This document shows positions 54,348 through 62,858 of a stretch of DNA of 64,000 nt, in pieces (within the stretch, counting starts at the first letter, position 1; every line of letters starts with the position of its first letter). Source of the stretch: Pseudomonadota bacterium (GTDB lineage Bacteria > Myxococcota_A > Polyangia > Polyangiales > Polyangiaceae); NCBI GenBank assembly GCA_023423895.1, contig JAFAER010000113.1:62001-126000 (forward strand), written 5' to 3'. The position numbers and the translations under genes are program-made. The notes below the pieces were generated by a model. That model was not told where the DNA came from and made no database searches. It was given only the letters and a program-made list of their open reading frames with translations.

Positions 54348-55691
54348 TCACGCGCGGCGATGCCGCCGGGCGCGCGCGAGGTGGACCCACGACGGGCCGC
54401 GCAGCTTCTGGCTCGCGACGATGCGCCGGACCTTCTCGCCGAAGCGGATGCCGAGCTCCGGGACGACCCAGCCCGCGTGTTTGGGTGCCTCGCGAGCCAA
54501 CAGGTCGAGCAGCGCCTGATGGTGTGCCGCACGGTGAGGCGAGCGCTCCTCGCGGTCCTCCATGAAGACGACGAACACCGCGACGTCTGGGTCGAGCTCG
54601 CGCACGAACGCCAGCGTGCCTTCCGCCTCTGCGACGGTCTCACCTTCCGCGCCGAGGACGAACGAATGCGTATCCGCGATGCCGTGGCGGACGAACGACG
54701 CGCGCACGCGGCGCACGTCGTCGAGGTCGAACGGCTTGCGCAGCCGCTCGAGCACGCGCGGAGTCCCGGTGTCGGTCCCGATCTCCGCGCCGACGCATCC
54801 CGCGCGGCTCATCGCAGCGACGAGCTCGTCGTCGAGCGACGCCGGCGTCACGTAACAGACCCAGGGCAGGGGAGCACCGCGACGTTCGAGCGCCTCGCAC
54901 ACGGCGAGGGCGTGCGCGCGCGGGACGTTGAACACGCTGTCGACGAAGAAGCCGTGCGTGACGCCCGGCACACGCGCGCGCTCCGCGACCTCGGCGGCGA
55001 TCTTCTCCGGGTCGCGCATGCGCACCTTGCGACCCTCGAGGTCGGGATAGTCGCAATACGCGCAATGAAACGCGCAGCCACGCTTCGTCTGGAAGCCGTC
55101 GGTACCGTCGACCTCGAAGTAGCGCGGATCGACGAGATCACGAGCAGGCGCGGGCAGGGCATCGAGCTCGGAGGCGGGCACCGGCGGGACGCGCAGACTG
55201 AACCTGGCGTCGAGCTGGATGAGGCGCCGCTCGGCGACGACGCTCCGGAGGACGCGCTCGGGTTTTTCGCCGCGCGCGAGCGTGTCGACGAGCGACCGGA
55301 ACGCGCGTTCGCCTTCGCCGACGACTGCGTGGTCCGCGCCGAGGCGATCGAGCAAGCTCGCGGGCTGCAGCGTGATCGCAGCGCCGCCGAGCACGACGGG
55401 AGCACGCGTCGCGGCACGTACCGCGCGGGAGAGCTCCTCGTAATACGTCAGCAGCGGCTCGCTCGAGCCGTACGCGTTGTCGTGCAGGTTTCGCAGCCCG
55501 ATGCCGACGACCTCCGGCGAGAACGCCGCGATGGCGTCGCTGACGGCACGGAGCGGATCGGGCTCGAAGCACATGTCCACGACGCGAACGTCGTGTGCGT
55601 CCCGGACCGCGCCGGCGACGGACAGGACTCCGAGAGGGACCACCGGCGAGGGGTACTGCTCGCGATTCGCGCTGACGAGGAGCACCCGCAT
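54348..55691 (-). CDS. B12-binding-type radical SAM enzyme
   Basis: 447 residues from ATG 55691. The N-terminal Rossmann-like B12-binding region covers about 1-150 (MRVLLVSANREQYPSPVVPLG, EVVGIGLRN, APVVLGGAAITLQP). The radical SAM cluster is Cys206, Cys210 and Cys213 in GCAFHCAYCDYP, and IGTDTGTPRVL follows in the barrel. The full DxHxxG B12 ligand is not obvious. Members methylate or rearrange diverse natural products; the substrate cannot be read. It is 19 bases downstream of rsmE in the same operon. Confidence 0.85.
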   Translation of the reverse strand: MRVLLVSANREQYPSPVVPLGVLSVAGAVRDAHDVRVVDMCFEPDPLRAVSDAIAAFSPEVVGIGLRNLHDNAYGSSEPLLTYYEELSRAVRAATRAPVVLGGAAITLQPASLLDRLGADHAVVGEGERAFRSLVDTLARGEKPERVLRSVVAERRLIQLDARFSLRVPPVPASELDALPAPARDLVDPRYFEVDGTDGFQTKRGCAFHCAYCDYPDLEGRKVRMRDPEKIAAEVAERARVPGVTHGFFVDSVFNVPRAHALAVCEALERRGAPLPWVCYVTPASLDDELVAAMSRAGCVGAEIGTDTGTPRVLERLRKPFDLDDVRRVRASFVRHGIADTHSFVLGAEGETVAEAEGTLAFVRELDPDVAVFVVFMEDREERSPHRAAHHQALLDLLAREAPKHAGWVVPELGIRFGEKVRRIVASQKLRGPSWVHLARARRHRRA

Positions 55692-55710
55692 CGGCCGGCA
55701 TCGTACTCTG

Positions 55711-56445
55711 CTAGCCGACCGCGAGCACGCGCACCGCTCCGAGCACGGCTGCAGCGACGGTCTCGGTTCGGAGGATGAACGGTCCGAGCGACGCCGGCAC
55801 GAAGCCCTTCGCGACGGCGATCTCGATCTCGTCACTCGATAGGCCGCCCTCCGGACCGATCGCGAAGGCGATCGCGGCGCCGCGTTCGATCGCCGGCGGC
55901 AGCGCGTTTGCCATGGTCTCGACGGCCCGCGGGTCGAGACAGAAGCGCGCGTCGCAGTCGCTCGCCTGCTCGAGCGCCTCGGGCCAATCGAGGACACCGA
56001 CGACCTCCGGTGGATCGGCGCGACCACATTGCCGCGCCGCCTGCTCCGCGATGCGGCGCCAGCGCTCGAGCTTGTCCTTTGCGCGGTCGGCCGTCGCTTT
56101 CACGACGGCGCGTTCGGTCCGCGTGACGATCACGCGTGTGGCGCCGAGCTCGGTCGCGTCGCGCACGACGTCATCGACCTTGTCTCCCTTCGCCAGCGCG
56201 TAGACGAGGACGAGGCCCGCTCCCGCGACGACCTGCGCCGGCCGCAGCGGACCGATCTTCGCGCGCGCAGCGGTGGTCGAAGCTTCCGTCAGCTCGACGT
56301 CCGCCTCCACGCGTGCGTCTGGATCGAAGCCGATGAAGCGCGCGCCGGAACCGAGGCGCCGCACGCGACAGAGATAGTGTGACGTCTCGGTCGAAAGCTC
56401 GCGCTCGCCCTCCGCGAGGCCGGAGATGGGCGCGCGGACGGTCAT
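55711..56445 (-). CDS. rsmE: 16S rRNA (uracil-1498-N3)-methyltransferase
   Basis: 244 residues. It methylates U1498 of 16S rRNA using SAM. The N-terminal PUA-like part contains HYLCRVRRL; the SPOUT domain has LVYALAKGDK, AIGPEGGLSSDEIE and the knot LGPFILRTETV. It starts 4 bases after the prmA stop, the common prmA-rsmE arrangement. Confidence 0.9.
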   Translation of the reverse strand: MTVRAPISGLAEGERELSTETSHYLCRVRRLGSGARFIGFDPDARVEADVELTEASTTAARAKIGPLRPAQVVAGAGLVLVYALAKGDKVDDVVRDATELGATRVIVTRTERAVVKATADRAKDKLERWRRIAEQAARQCGRADPPEVVGVLDWPEALEQASDCDARFCLDPRAVETMANALPPAIERGAAIAFAIGPEGGLSSDEIEIAVAKGFVPASLGPFILRTETVAAAVLGAVRVLAVG

Positions 56446-56449
56446 CGGA

Positions 56450-57346
56450 TCACGCGGAGCGCTTGCGGAGCGCGAGCAGCGTCCACTCGCCCATCTCGGG
56501 CGCCTCGAGCAGCTCGAAATCGGGATAGGCCGCGCGCACGTCGTCTTTCTGCGGAACGAGGATGCCCGAAAGGAGCAGGAGCCCACCGGGCGCGACGTGG
56601 CTCGCGAGCTCGGCGGCCATCGGGATGAGCACGCGAGCTTCGATGTTCGCGACGACGACGGGCGAGACGAGCTTCACGTCCTCGATCGCCGTGGTGCTCG
56701 CCTCGACCCGATCGGTCATCCCGTTGCGAGCCGCGTTCTCTCGCGTGACGTCGATCGACTCCGGATCGATGTCGACCGCGACGGCGCGCGGCGAGCCCAG
56801 CGCGAGCGCGACGAGCGCGAGAACTCCGCTGCCGCATCCAACGTCGAGCAGCGTGACGTCTGCGAGCTCGCTCGCGTGGTCCGCGAGAGCCTGTGCAACG
56901 AGCCGCGTCGTCTCGTGGAGGCCCGTGCCGAATGCACGACCGGGCTCGAGCTCGAGGACGTGCTCGCCCTCCTTCGCCGCATGAGCCTCCCACGGCGGTC
57001 GGACGACGACGGCGCGCCCGTCCTTGCTCCGCGCGATCGCGAAGGGGCGATAGTGCTCCTTCCAGGCGTCGCGCCATGCGTCGCCGACGATCTCCTCGTA
57101 GCGGGGCGACAGGTCGGCCTCGAGCTGCGCGATCGCCTCCTCGGCGTCCTGTTGCGTAGCGAACGCAGCGACCAGGGTGACCTTGCCGCTCGCGGCGCTC
57201 TTCGCGAGCGTGCCCTCGTCGCGCTCTTCCACGCCTTCGGCGCCGAGCTCGAACAGGAGCGCGCTCGTCTCGTCCACCATGTCGGGGACGACGTCGACGT
57301 GGACATAGGGATACCGCGGCTCGTTCACGTTTCGTTCTCCAGACAT
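56450..57346 (-). CDS. prmA: Ribosomal protein L11 methyltransferase
   Basis: 298 residues from ATG 57346, which touches the upstream stop (TGATG); GTG 57328 has a better Shine-Dalgarno (GGAG) and is an alternative. It trimethylates ribosomal protein L11. The N-terminal substrate-recognition part precedes the SAM-binding domain with FGTGLHETT and LLDVGCGSGVLAL, then VVANIEARVL (N/IxA-type active-site region). Confidence 0.9.
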   Translation of the reverse strand: MSGERNVNEPRYPYVHVDVVPDMVDETSALLFELGAEGVEERDEGTLAKSAASGKVTLVAAFATQQDAEEAIAQLEADLSPRYEEIVGDAWRDAWKEHYRPFAIARSKDGRAVVVRPPWEAHAAKEGEHVLELEPGRAFGTGLHETTRLVAQALADHASELADVTLLDVGCGSGVLALVALALGSPRAVAVDIDPESIDVTRENAARNGMTDRVEASTTAIEDVKLVSPVVVANIEARVLIPMAAELASHVAPGGLLLLSGILVPQKDDVRAAYPDFELLEAPEMGEWTLLALRKRSA

Positions 57347-58302
57347 CAGAAGCGAAGACCCGCCTCGCCCACGTTCACAGTGACCGTCGACGTACCGCGA
57401 GCGGCCGGCGGGTTCGAGCTCGAGAAGACTCCTGCGAGCGCGAGGCCCCCGACGATCGCTGCGGCTCCGAGGATTCCGCCGCCGATCGCGAGCGGGAGGA
57501 CCCAGCCCGAGCCGCCGCCGTCGGGGATCGCAATCCGGAGCGGGCCCTGGGCGTCGCCGCGCGAGGCGATGACGTTGCCGCCCGCGTCGAGCACCTCGAA
57601 GTAGTAGTCCATCACGGGCGGCTTCACGGCGGACGCCGGGATCTGTGCGCGCACGCCGTCGCCCTCGACCTCCGCCGTCGTCTCGTTGAACTCGCCCTTG
57701 GAGCCGGTCCGGTAATAGAGCTTCACGGCGTCCGCGCGATGGTCCGGATCTTCGAGCCGGGCACGGAGGTCGATCGTCTTGTCCTTGTCGGCCGACGACG
57801 GCGAGCCGTGACGGAGCGCGACCGGCTTCTCGACGGGCTTCTCCTTCACGAGACCGGGGCGGCCTTCCGCCTCCCACTTCGCCTGCGCGTCCTTGAAGAA
57901 GTCGCGGAAGCGCGGCGACTCGTTCGCCGGAAGCTGGTAGTCCGGCTTCACGACGAGGAGCCCGCGGACGGCGCTGTCCGCCTCGTCCTTGCGCCCGAGC
58001 GTGATGTAGTTCAGCGCGAGCAAGCGGTAGATTTCGACCTTCTGCTCCTTCGTGTTGCTCGGGCGAAGCAGGGCCGCCGACAGCGTCTGGATCGACTCCT
58101 CGTACTGCTGGTCTTCGAAGAGGAGCTGGCCCTTGGCGATCAGATCCTGAGGCTGTGCCGGCGCGGTCGCCGCGGGCTTGCCGGTCTTGTCGCCCTTGCT
58201 CTGCGCGTACGCTGGCGACGTCGAGCCCAGGGGCAGCACGAGGTGGAGGGCAACGGCGAGCGCGATCCGGGCCGAAAGCTGTCCTCGCAGAGCCCGCATC
58301 AT
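57346..58302 (-). CDS. TPR-like exported protein with C-terminal membrane helix
   Basis: 318 residues from ATG 58302. It has a signal peptide (about 1-33), a TPR-like region (about 50-130) ending KPDYQLPANESPRF, a beta region (about 175-240) with DYYFEVLDAGGNVIASRGDAQGP, and one helix near 258-285 (WVLPLAIGGGILGAAAIVGG). It aligns in layout and landmark residues with the protein at 15286-16152, so they are paralogues. It leads the operon with prmA and rsmE, an odd partner for translation enzymes. Confidence 0.6.
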   Translation of the reverse strand: MMRALRGQLSARIALAVALHLVLPLGSTSPAYAQSKGDKTGKPAATAPAQPQDLIAKGQLLFEDQQYEESIQTLSAALLRPSNTKEQKVEIYRLLALNYITLGRKDEADSAVRGLLVVKPDYQLPANESPRFRDFFKDAQAKWEAEGRPGLVKEKPVEKPVALRHGSPSSADKDKTIDLRARLEDPDHRADAVKLYYRTGSKGEFNETTAEVEGDGVRAQIPASAVKPPVMDYYFEVLDAGGNVIASRGDAQGPLRIAIPDGGGSGWVLPLAIGGGILGAAAIVGGLALAGVFSSSNPPAARGTSTVTVNVGEAGLRF

Positions 58303-58389
58303 GGGCGCGACATTAGCGCGCGACCGGGCAGCAGTCATCAGCTTCGGCTCCGAGCCGCTCGGGGCGGTCCGGCGGCGGAGGAGAGTCCT

Positions 58390-59121
58390 TCAGGCAGGTT
58401 GCGGAAGGCGGTGCGTGGGCTCGAACCAGACGCGCCGCGCAGGCTCCGAGACGAGCAGCTCGCGTCTCGCGCCGATCGCCCGCGGCACCTTCTGCCCGTG
58501 GCCGAGCACCATGGCGGTGAGCCGGCCGCCGTAGACGCACCCGGTGTCGAGGCCCGTCGCCCACGCATGGATCTGTAGACCCGGCGCTGCGTTGTGGCCG
58601 AAGACGATGTGCGGCGGCCCGGCGTAGCGGAGGCCCCAGAGCACGTGTCCGTCTCCGCGCGGGCGTCCGTGCTCGACGACGGTCCGGATCCGCATGAGCG
58701 TGTCCGGGTCCTGCTCGTCGAACGGCACGGCAGGGTCGACACCGGCGTGAACGACGCGGACGCCGTGCTCGGGCAAATCGAGGGAGACCTTCGTCGACCG
58801 GAGCAGAGACCAGTCCACCGGACGAAGCGAACGCGCCAGATCGCGATGCATCTTGCCGATCGGCGCCCTTGCAGCGCCCGTTCCGCGCATCCATTGATCG
58901 CGTGAGCCCTGCCACTCGAGCAGCTTCTGCTCGTGGTTGCCGCGAACGACGAGCGCGCCGGTCTTCCGCGCGATGTCGAGGACCCCGAGCGAGTCCGGTC
59001 CCCTCGCGATCAGATCGCCGACGAAGACGAGGCGATCGCCGCACGAGAACGCGACGGCGTCGAGGAGCGCATCGAGCTCCGTCGCGCAGCCGTGCACGTC
59101 ACCGACGATGATCGTACGCAC
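58390..59121 (-). CDS. ApaH-type metallophosphoesterase
   Basis: 243 residues. Metal-binding motifs in order: GDVHG (residues 7-11), GDLIARGPDS (about 35), GNHE (about 61), HAG (about 123) and GHN (about 174). This is the calcineurin/ApaH-type phosphoesterase fold; it may hydrolyse diadenosine tetraphosphate or protein phosphate. It is cytoplasmic. It lies just downstream of glgC on the same strand. Confidence 0.8.
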   Translation of the reverse strand: MRTIIVGDVHGCATELDALLDAVAFSCGDRLVFVGDLIARGPDSLGVLDIARKTGALVVRGNHEQKLLEWQGSRDQWMRGTGAARAPIGKMHRDLARSLRPVDWSLLRSTKVSLDLPEHGVRVVHAGVDPAVPFDEQDPDTLMRIRTVVEHGRPRGDGHVLWGLRYAGPPHIVFGHNAAPGLQIHAWATGLDTGCVYGGRLTAMVLGHGQKVPRAIGARRELLVSEPARRVWFEPTHRLPQPA

Positions 59122-59176
59122 CGACGATCCTCCTCTGGAGCCCCAGTACGAGCATGATCCAGAAGGGGGAGGCTTG

Positions 59177-60460
59177 CTAGAGCCGCCACATCTTTTCGTC
59201 GTCGAGCTTCGCGCGTTTCGGGATGACGACGAGGCCGTTGTCGGTGACGAAGAAGCGCTTGCGGTCGGCCTCGAGGTTGAACCCGACCTCGACGCCCGGC
59301 GGGACCTCGACGTCCTTGTCGATGATGCACCGACGCAGCTTCGCGTGGCGGCCGACGCGGACGCGCTCGTAGAGGACGCTCTCCTCGATCTCGGCGAACG
59401 AGTTCACGCGACAGCCGACGCTGAGCACGCTGCGGTGGATGCGCCCGCCGGAGATGATGCAACCGTGGCTGACCATCGAGTCCGTCGCGATACCGACACG
59501 CGCATGGGCCTCGTCGCGGAAGACGAACTTGGCCGGGGGATCGTGCGTCACGCCGGTGCGGATTGGCCAGCGGTCGTTGTACAGGTTGAAGAGCGGATGG
59601 ATCGAGATGAGGTCCATCTGCGCTTCCCAGTACGCCTCGATGGTCCCGACGTCGCGCCAGTAGCCCTGCGCGCGCTCCTCTTCGCCGGGGACGACGTTCT
59701 TCGCGAAGTCGTAGACGAAGACGTCCTGCCCGTCGGCGACCATGCGCGGAAGGATGTCGTGTCCGAAGTCGTGCTTGCTCGATTCGACCGCGGCATCGCG
59801 GTTGAGCTCGCGGATGAGATCTTCCTTCCGGAAGACGTAGTTTCCCATCGAGGCGAGGCACATGTCGTTCGAGCCCGGCATCGTCGGCGGGTTCTTCACC
59901 TTCTCGTGGAAGGCGATGATGCGCCCGTTCTGATCGATCTCGAGCACGCCGAAGTCGCTCGCGTCCTTCTTCGGGACGGGGATCGCGGCGACGGTCGCTG
60001 CTGCGTTCCGCTGGACGTGCGCATTGATCATCTGGCGCACGTCCATCTTGTAGACGTGGTCGCCGCCGAAGATCGCGACGATGTCCGGTCGCTCGTCCGT
60101 GATGACGTGCTGGCACTGATAGACCGCGTCTGCGGAGCCCTTGAACCAGGAAAGGCCCGTCCGCTGCTGCGCGGGGATGGCCTCGATGAACTGGTCGAGC
60201 ATCGGCGAGAGGCGCCAGACTCGAGCGATGTGCTCCTCGAGCGAGGCGCTCTTGTACTGCGTCAGCACCTTGATCCGCGCGAGACCGGAATTGACGAAGT
60301 TCGACAGGACGATGTCGATGATCCGGTAGCGGCCCGCGAACGGGACGGCCGGCTTCGCGCGGTCGAGCGTGAGCGGATAGAGTCGCTTCCCCTCGCCCCC
60401 CGCGAGGATCATGACGAGCACTTGGCTGGGATCGTAGCTGGGAGCGCCGAGGACGGGCAT
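59177..60460 (-). CDS. glgC: Glucose-1-phosphate adenylyltransferase
   Basis: 427 residues from ATG 60460; the upstream frame is unlike the family. It makes ADP-glucose for glycogen synthesis. The nucleotidyltransferase domain has MILAGGEGKRLYPLT, RAKPAVPFAGRYRIID, IFGGDHVYKMD and the FHEK segment; a left-handed beta-helix part follows with VSHGCIISGGRI and NSFAEIEESVLYERV. No other glg gene is near. Confidence 0.95.
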   Translation of the reverse strand: MPVLGAPSYDPSQVLVMILAGGEGKRLYPLTLDRAKPAVPFAGRYRIIDIVLSNFVNSGLARIKVLTQYKSASLEEHIARVWRLSPMLDQFIEAIPAQQRTGLSWFKGSADAVYQCQHVITDERPDIVAIFGGDHVYKMDVRQMINAHVQRNAAATVAAIPVPKKDASDFGVLEIDQNGRIIAFHEKVKNPPTMPGSNDMCLASMGNYVFRKEDLIRELNRDAAVESSKHDFGHDILPRMVADGQDVFVYDFAKNVVPGEEERAQGYWRDVGTIEAYWEAQMDLISIHPLFNLYNDRWPIRTGVTHDPPAKFVFRDEAHARVGIATDSMVSHGCIISGGRIHRSVLSVGCRVNSFAEIEESVLYERVRVGRHAKLRRCIIDKDVEVPPGVEVGFNLEADRKRFFVTDNGLVVIPKRAKLDDEKMWRL

Positions 60461-60519
60461 TCGAGGGCTCGAAGGATAAGTCGAATTCAGACGTTCGGGA
60501 GGTAGAATGAACGTCGTCG

Positions 60520-61431
60520 ATGAGCAAGCACCGCGGCCAGACCGTCGAAGAGGAGGGAGCCAGCTCCGTCGACGCCATTCGCGCCGCAGCTGACTCTTCC
60601 TCCGTGCCGCAGCGGTCGACCGAAGGCTCGACGATCGGGCTCGCGCTGCCCGTCCCTCGTGCGGGAGACGCAGCGGTCGTGCTCGCCGCAGCATCGGCGG
60701 CGATCGCCGGCGGGACCTCCGGCGCCATGGCAACGGTCCTCGAGCGCCACGGATCGGCGCCCGGCACCCCCGGACAGAAGCTCTTCGTCGCGGCGGACGG
60801 TACGTGTGTCGGGACCGTGGGGGGCGGCGCCGTCGAGCGGATGGTCCTCGAGGCGCTCGTCGCCGTCGCGCGTGACGGCGGAGGCGCGAAGCACGAGGTC
60901 CGCACGTTCAAGCTCGGCGCGGAGCTCGGCATGTGCTGCGGCGGCCGACTCGTCGTCCTTCTCGAGCCCATCGTCGGGCTCGTTCCGGCGCTCGTGGTCG
61001 GGGCGGGGCATGTCGGGACCGCGCTCGCCCCGCTGCTCGCGAGGGTCGGCTTCGCGGTGACCGTGGTCGACGAGCGTGAGGCGTGGGCCGAAGACCGGCA
61101 GCTCGAAGGCGTCCGCTGCGTGGCAGGCGACTTCGACGACGTCGGGCGAGACGTCGATCCGCGCGGCGCTTGTCTCGTGATGACCCACGATCATTCGCTC
61201 GATCAGCGTGTCATCGAATGGGCGCTCCGCAGGGGGTTCGCCTACGTCGGAGGCGTAGGGAGCCGGGCGAAGGCCGAACGAACGAGGCAGCGTCTCGAAG
61301 CCAAGGGCTTCGGCGAGACGGAGCGCGCACGCGTCAGGATGCCCATCGGCGCGGACATCGGCGCGCGCACGCCGAACGAGATCGCGGTCGCGATCTCCGC
61401 GGAAATGATCGCGTGGCGTAAACGCCGATAG
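60520..61431 (+). CDS. xdhC: XdhC family molybdenum-hydroxylase accessory protein
   Basis: 303 residues. XdhC binds molybdenum cofactor and helps load and sulfurate xanthine dehydrogenase. The N-terminal part has VGTVGGGAVERMV and GMCCGGRLVVLLEPI with the paired Cys of the cofactor site; a Rossmann domain follows (PALVVGAGHVGTALAPLLA, VMTHDHSLDQRVIEWAL, YVGGVGSRAKAERT). It lies about 1.4 kb upstream of xdhA in the same direction. Confidence 0.85.
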   Translation: MSKHRGQTVEEEGASSVDAIRAAADSSSVPQRSTEGSTIGLALPVPRAGDAAVVLAAASAAIAGGTSGAMATVLERHGSAPGTPGQKLFVAADGTCVGTVGGGAVERMVLEALVAVARDGGGAKHEVRTFKLGAELGMCCGGRLVVLLEPIVGLVPALVVGAGHVGTALAPLLARVGFAVTVVDEREAWAEDRQLEGVRCVAGDFDDVGRDVDPRGACLVMTHDHSLDQRVIEWALRRGFAYVGGVGSRAKAERTRQRLEAKGFGETERARVRMPIGADIGARTPNEIAVAISAEMIAWRKRR

Positions 61432-61486
61432 CGCGCGGCGCCCGAAATCCAGGTCGCGCGCCGTCACCCGGACGGGTTACGCCGCT

Positions 61487-61542
61487 CGAGTGACACCTTT
61501 CGAGTGACGCCTTTCGAGTGACTCGCTTCGGGTGACGCGACG
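61487..61542. repeat. Four copies of a 14-bp direct repeat
   Basis: cgagtgacaccttt and relatives start at 61487, 61501, 61515 and 61529 (last two degenerate). They lie upstream of the papain-like gene and could be a regulatory array or a young minisatellite. Confidence 0.7.
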
Positions 61543-61624
61543 GCATCGAATCAACGGCCCATGGTTGCGGTCTCACCTCACGCGTCCGTCACGGGCGCGC
61601 AAAGGACCCAAGGAGAACGGACGA

Positions 61625-62761
61625 ATGAACCAGGGCTCGCGCAAGAAGTTGTTCGGCGGTTTCTCGATCCTCGCCGGCATCATGGCGCTCGCGGCGTCGT
61701 CGCACGCTCAGCCGAAGCCGGTGGCCAGCGCGGGCCAGGGGGTCGTACCGGCAGCGCAGTCGAAGGCGCTCCCCGGCGCGAGCCTCAAGCTGCAGCCGAT
61801 TGTCGTGTCTCCCGATCTCAAACAGGCGATCGCCAGGAAGGCGAAGTTCGACCCCGGGCAGCTCGCCCAGCGGATCTCGTATTCGGGCAACACGCCCGTC
61901 CTCAAGATCAAGAACGGCAAGTCGTTCCAGCTCCAGCCGCTCACCGAGCCGCCGCCTCCGCCCACGCTCCAGACGAAGACGCTGCCTCAGGTCGTGTCGC
62001 CATACAAAGTGCACATCGAGTCGCCGTTCGTCATCGGAAAACGCGTCATCAAGCTGCCGGACCTCGTCATCTCGAACATGGCCCAGCAGACGCCGGTGAA
62101 GGACCAGGGCGCGCGCGGCACCTGCACCGCCTTCGCCGCGCTCGGCGGTCTCGAGGCGCGCGGCAAGCGGGAGGGCGTGACACGCGACCTCTCCGAGAAC
62201 CACGCGTTCCAGCTCTTCATGAGCGAGAGCGGGCAGTCGTGCACCGTCAGCGGCGGCTTCACGACGTGGCAGACCGGGCCGATCCTCACCGAGCGCGGCG
62301 TATGTGCGGAGTCGTTCATGCCGTACACGTCGAACGCGTGCCCGTCGTCGGTGCCCGTGTCGTGTCAGTCGAGCGGCAACGCGCGCTTCACGTCGACAGC
62401 GCATTTCTTCACGCCCACGTACGGCGGCACCGGCGCGCTCCGCGCCGACAACACGAATCTGCTCGAGTCGTTCATCAAGGCGGGGCACGACATCGTCTAC
62501 GGGCTGAACGTGGCCGGCAACGACTGGTCGGGGGGCGACGGCATCATCGACGTGCAGGTCGACGGCAGCGGCAATCCGGCGCCTTCGGTCGGCGGCCACG
62601 CCATGCTCATCGTCGGGTACAACCGGACCCAGAACTACTTCATCGTGAAGAACAGCTGGGGCACGGACTGGGGGCACGACGGATACGCCCATATCTCGTA
62701 CGAGTACATCCAGACCTACGGCAAGTACGGCTACGCAGTCCTGAACGCGACGGTGCCCTGA
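61625..62761 (+). CDS. Papain-like (C1) cysteine protease, exported
   Basis: 378 residues from ATG 61625 with AAGGAG nine bases upstream. A signal peptide (about 1-29) and a pro-region (about 30-150) precede the catalytic domain. The triad is Cys167 in QGARGTCTAF, His325 in GGHAMLIVGYN and Asn343 in VKNSWGTDWG. The usual QGxCGSCWAF reads QGARGTCTAF, so the paired disulfide Cys and the Trp are lost; activity is likely but altered. Substrate unknown. Confidence 0.8.
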   Translation: MNQGSRKKLFGGFSILAGIMALAASSHAQPKPVASAGQGVVPAAQSKALPGASLKLQPIVVSPDLKQAIARKAKFDPGQLAQRISYSGNTPVLKIKNGKSFQLQPLTEPPPPPTLQTKTLPQVVSPYKVHIESPFVIGKRVIKLPDLVISNMAQQTPVKDQGARGTCTAFAALGGLEARGKREGVTRDLSENHAFQLFMSESGQSCTVSGGFTTWQTGPILTERGVCAESFMPYTSNACPSSVPVSCQSSGNARFTSTAHFFTPTYGGTGALRADNTNLLESFIKAGHDIVYGLNVAGNDWSGGDGIIDVQVDGSGNPAPSVGGHAMLIVGYNRTQNYFIVKNSWGTDWGHDGYAHISYEYIQTYGKYGYAVLNATVP

Positions 62762-62792
62762 CCGCTCCCGAACGGAGGGCCCGCGAACGACG

Positions 62793-62832
62793 CGCGGCGC
62801 GGCGGCGAGAGCCTCTGCGCCGCGTTCCTTTT
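62793..62832 (+). terminator. Rho-independent terminator after the protease gene
   Basis: CGCGGCGC (62793-62800) and GCGCCGCG (62817-62824) pair around a 16-base loop and are followed by TTCCTTTT. This separates the protease gene from xdhA. Confidence 0.7.
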
Positions 62833-62858
62833 GGCGAGCGGCCGCGTATCATCTGCGG

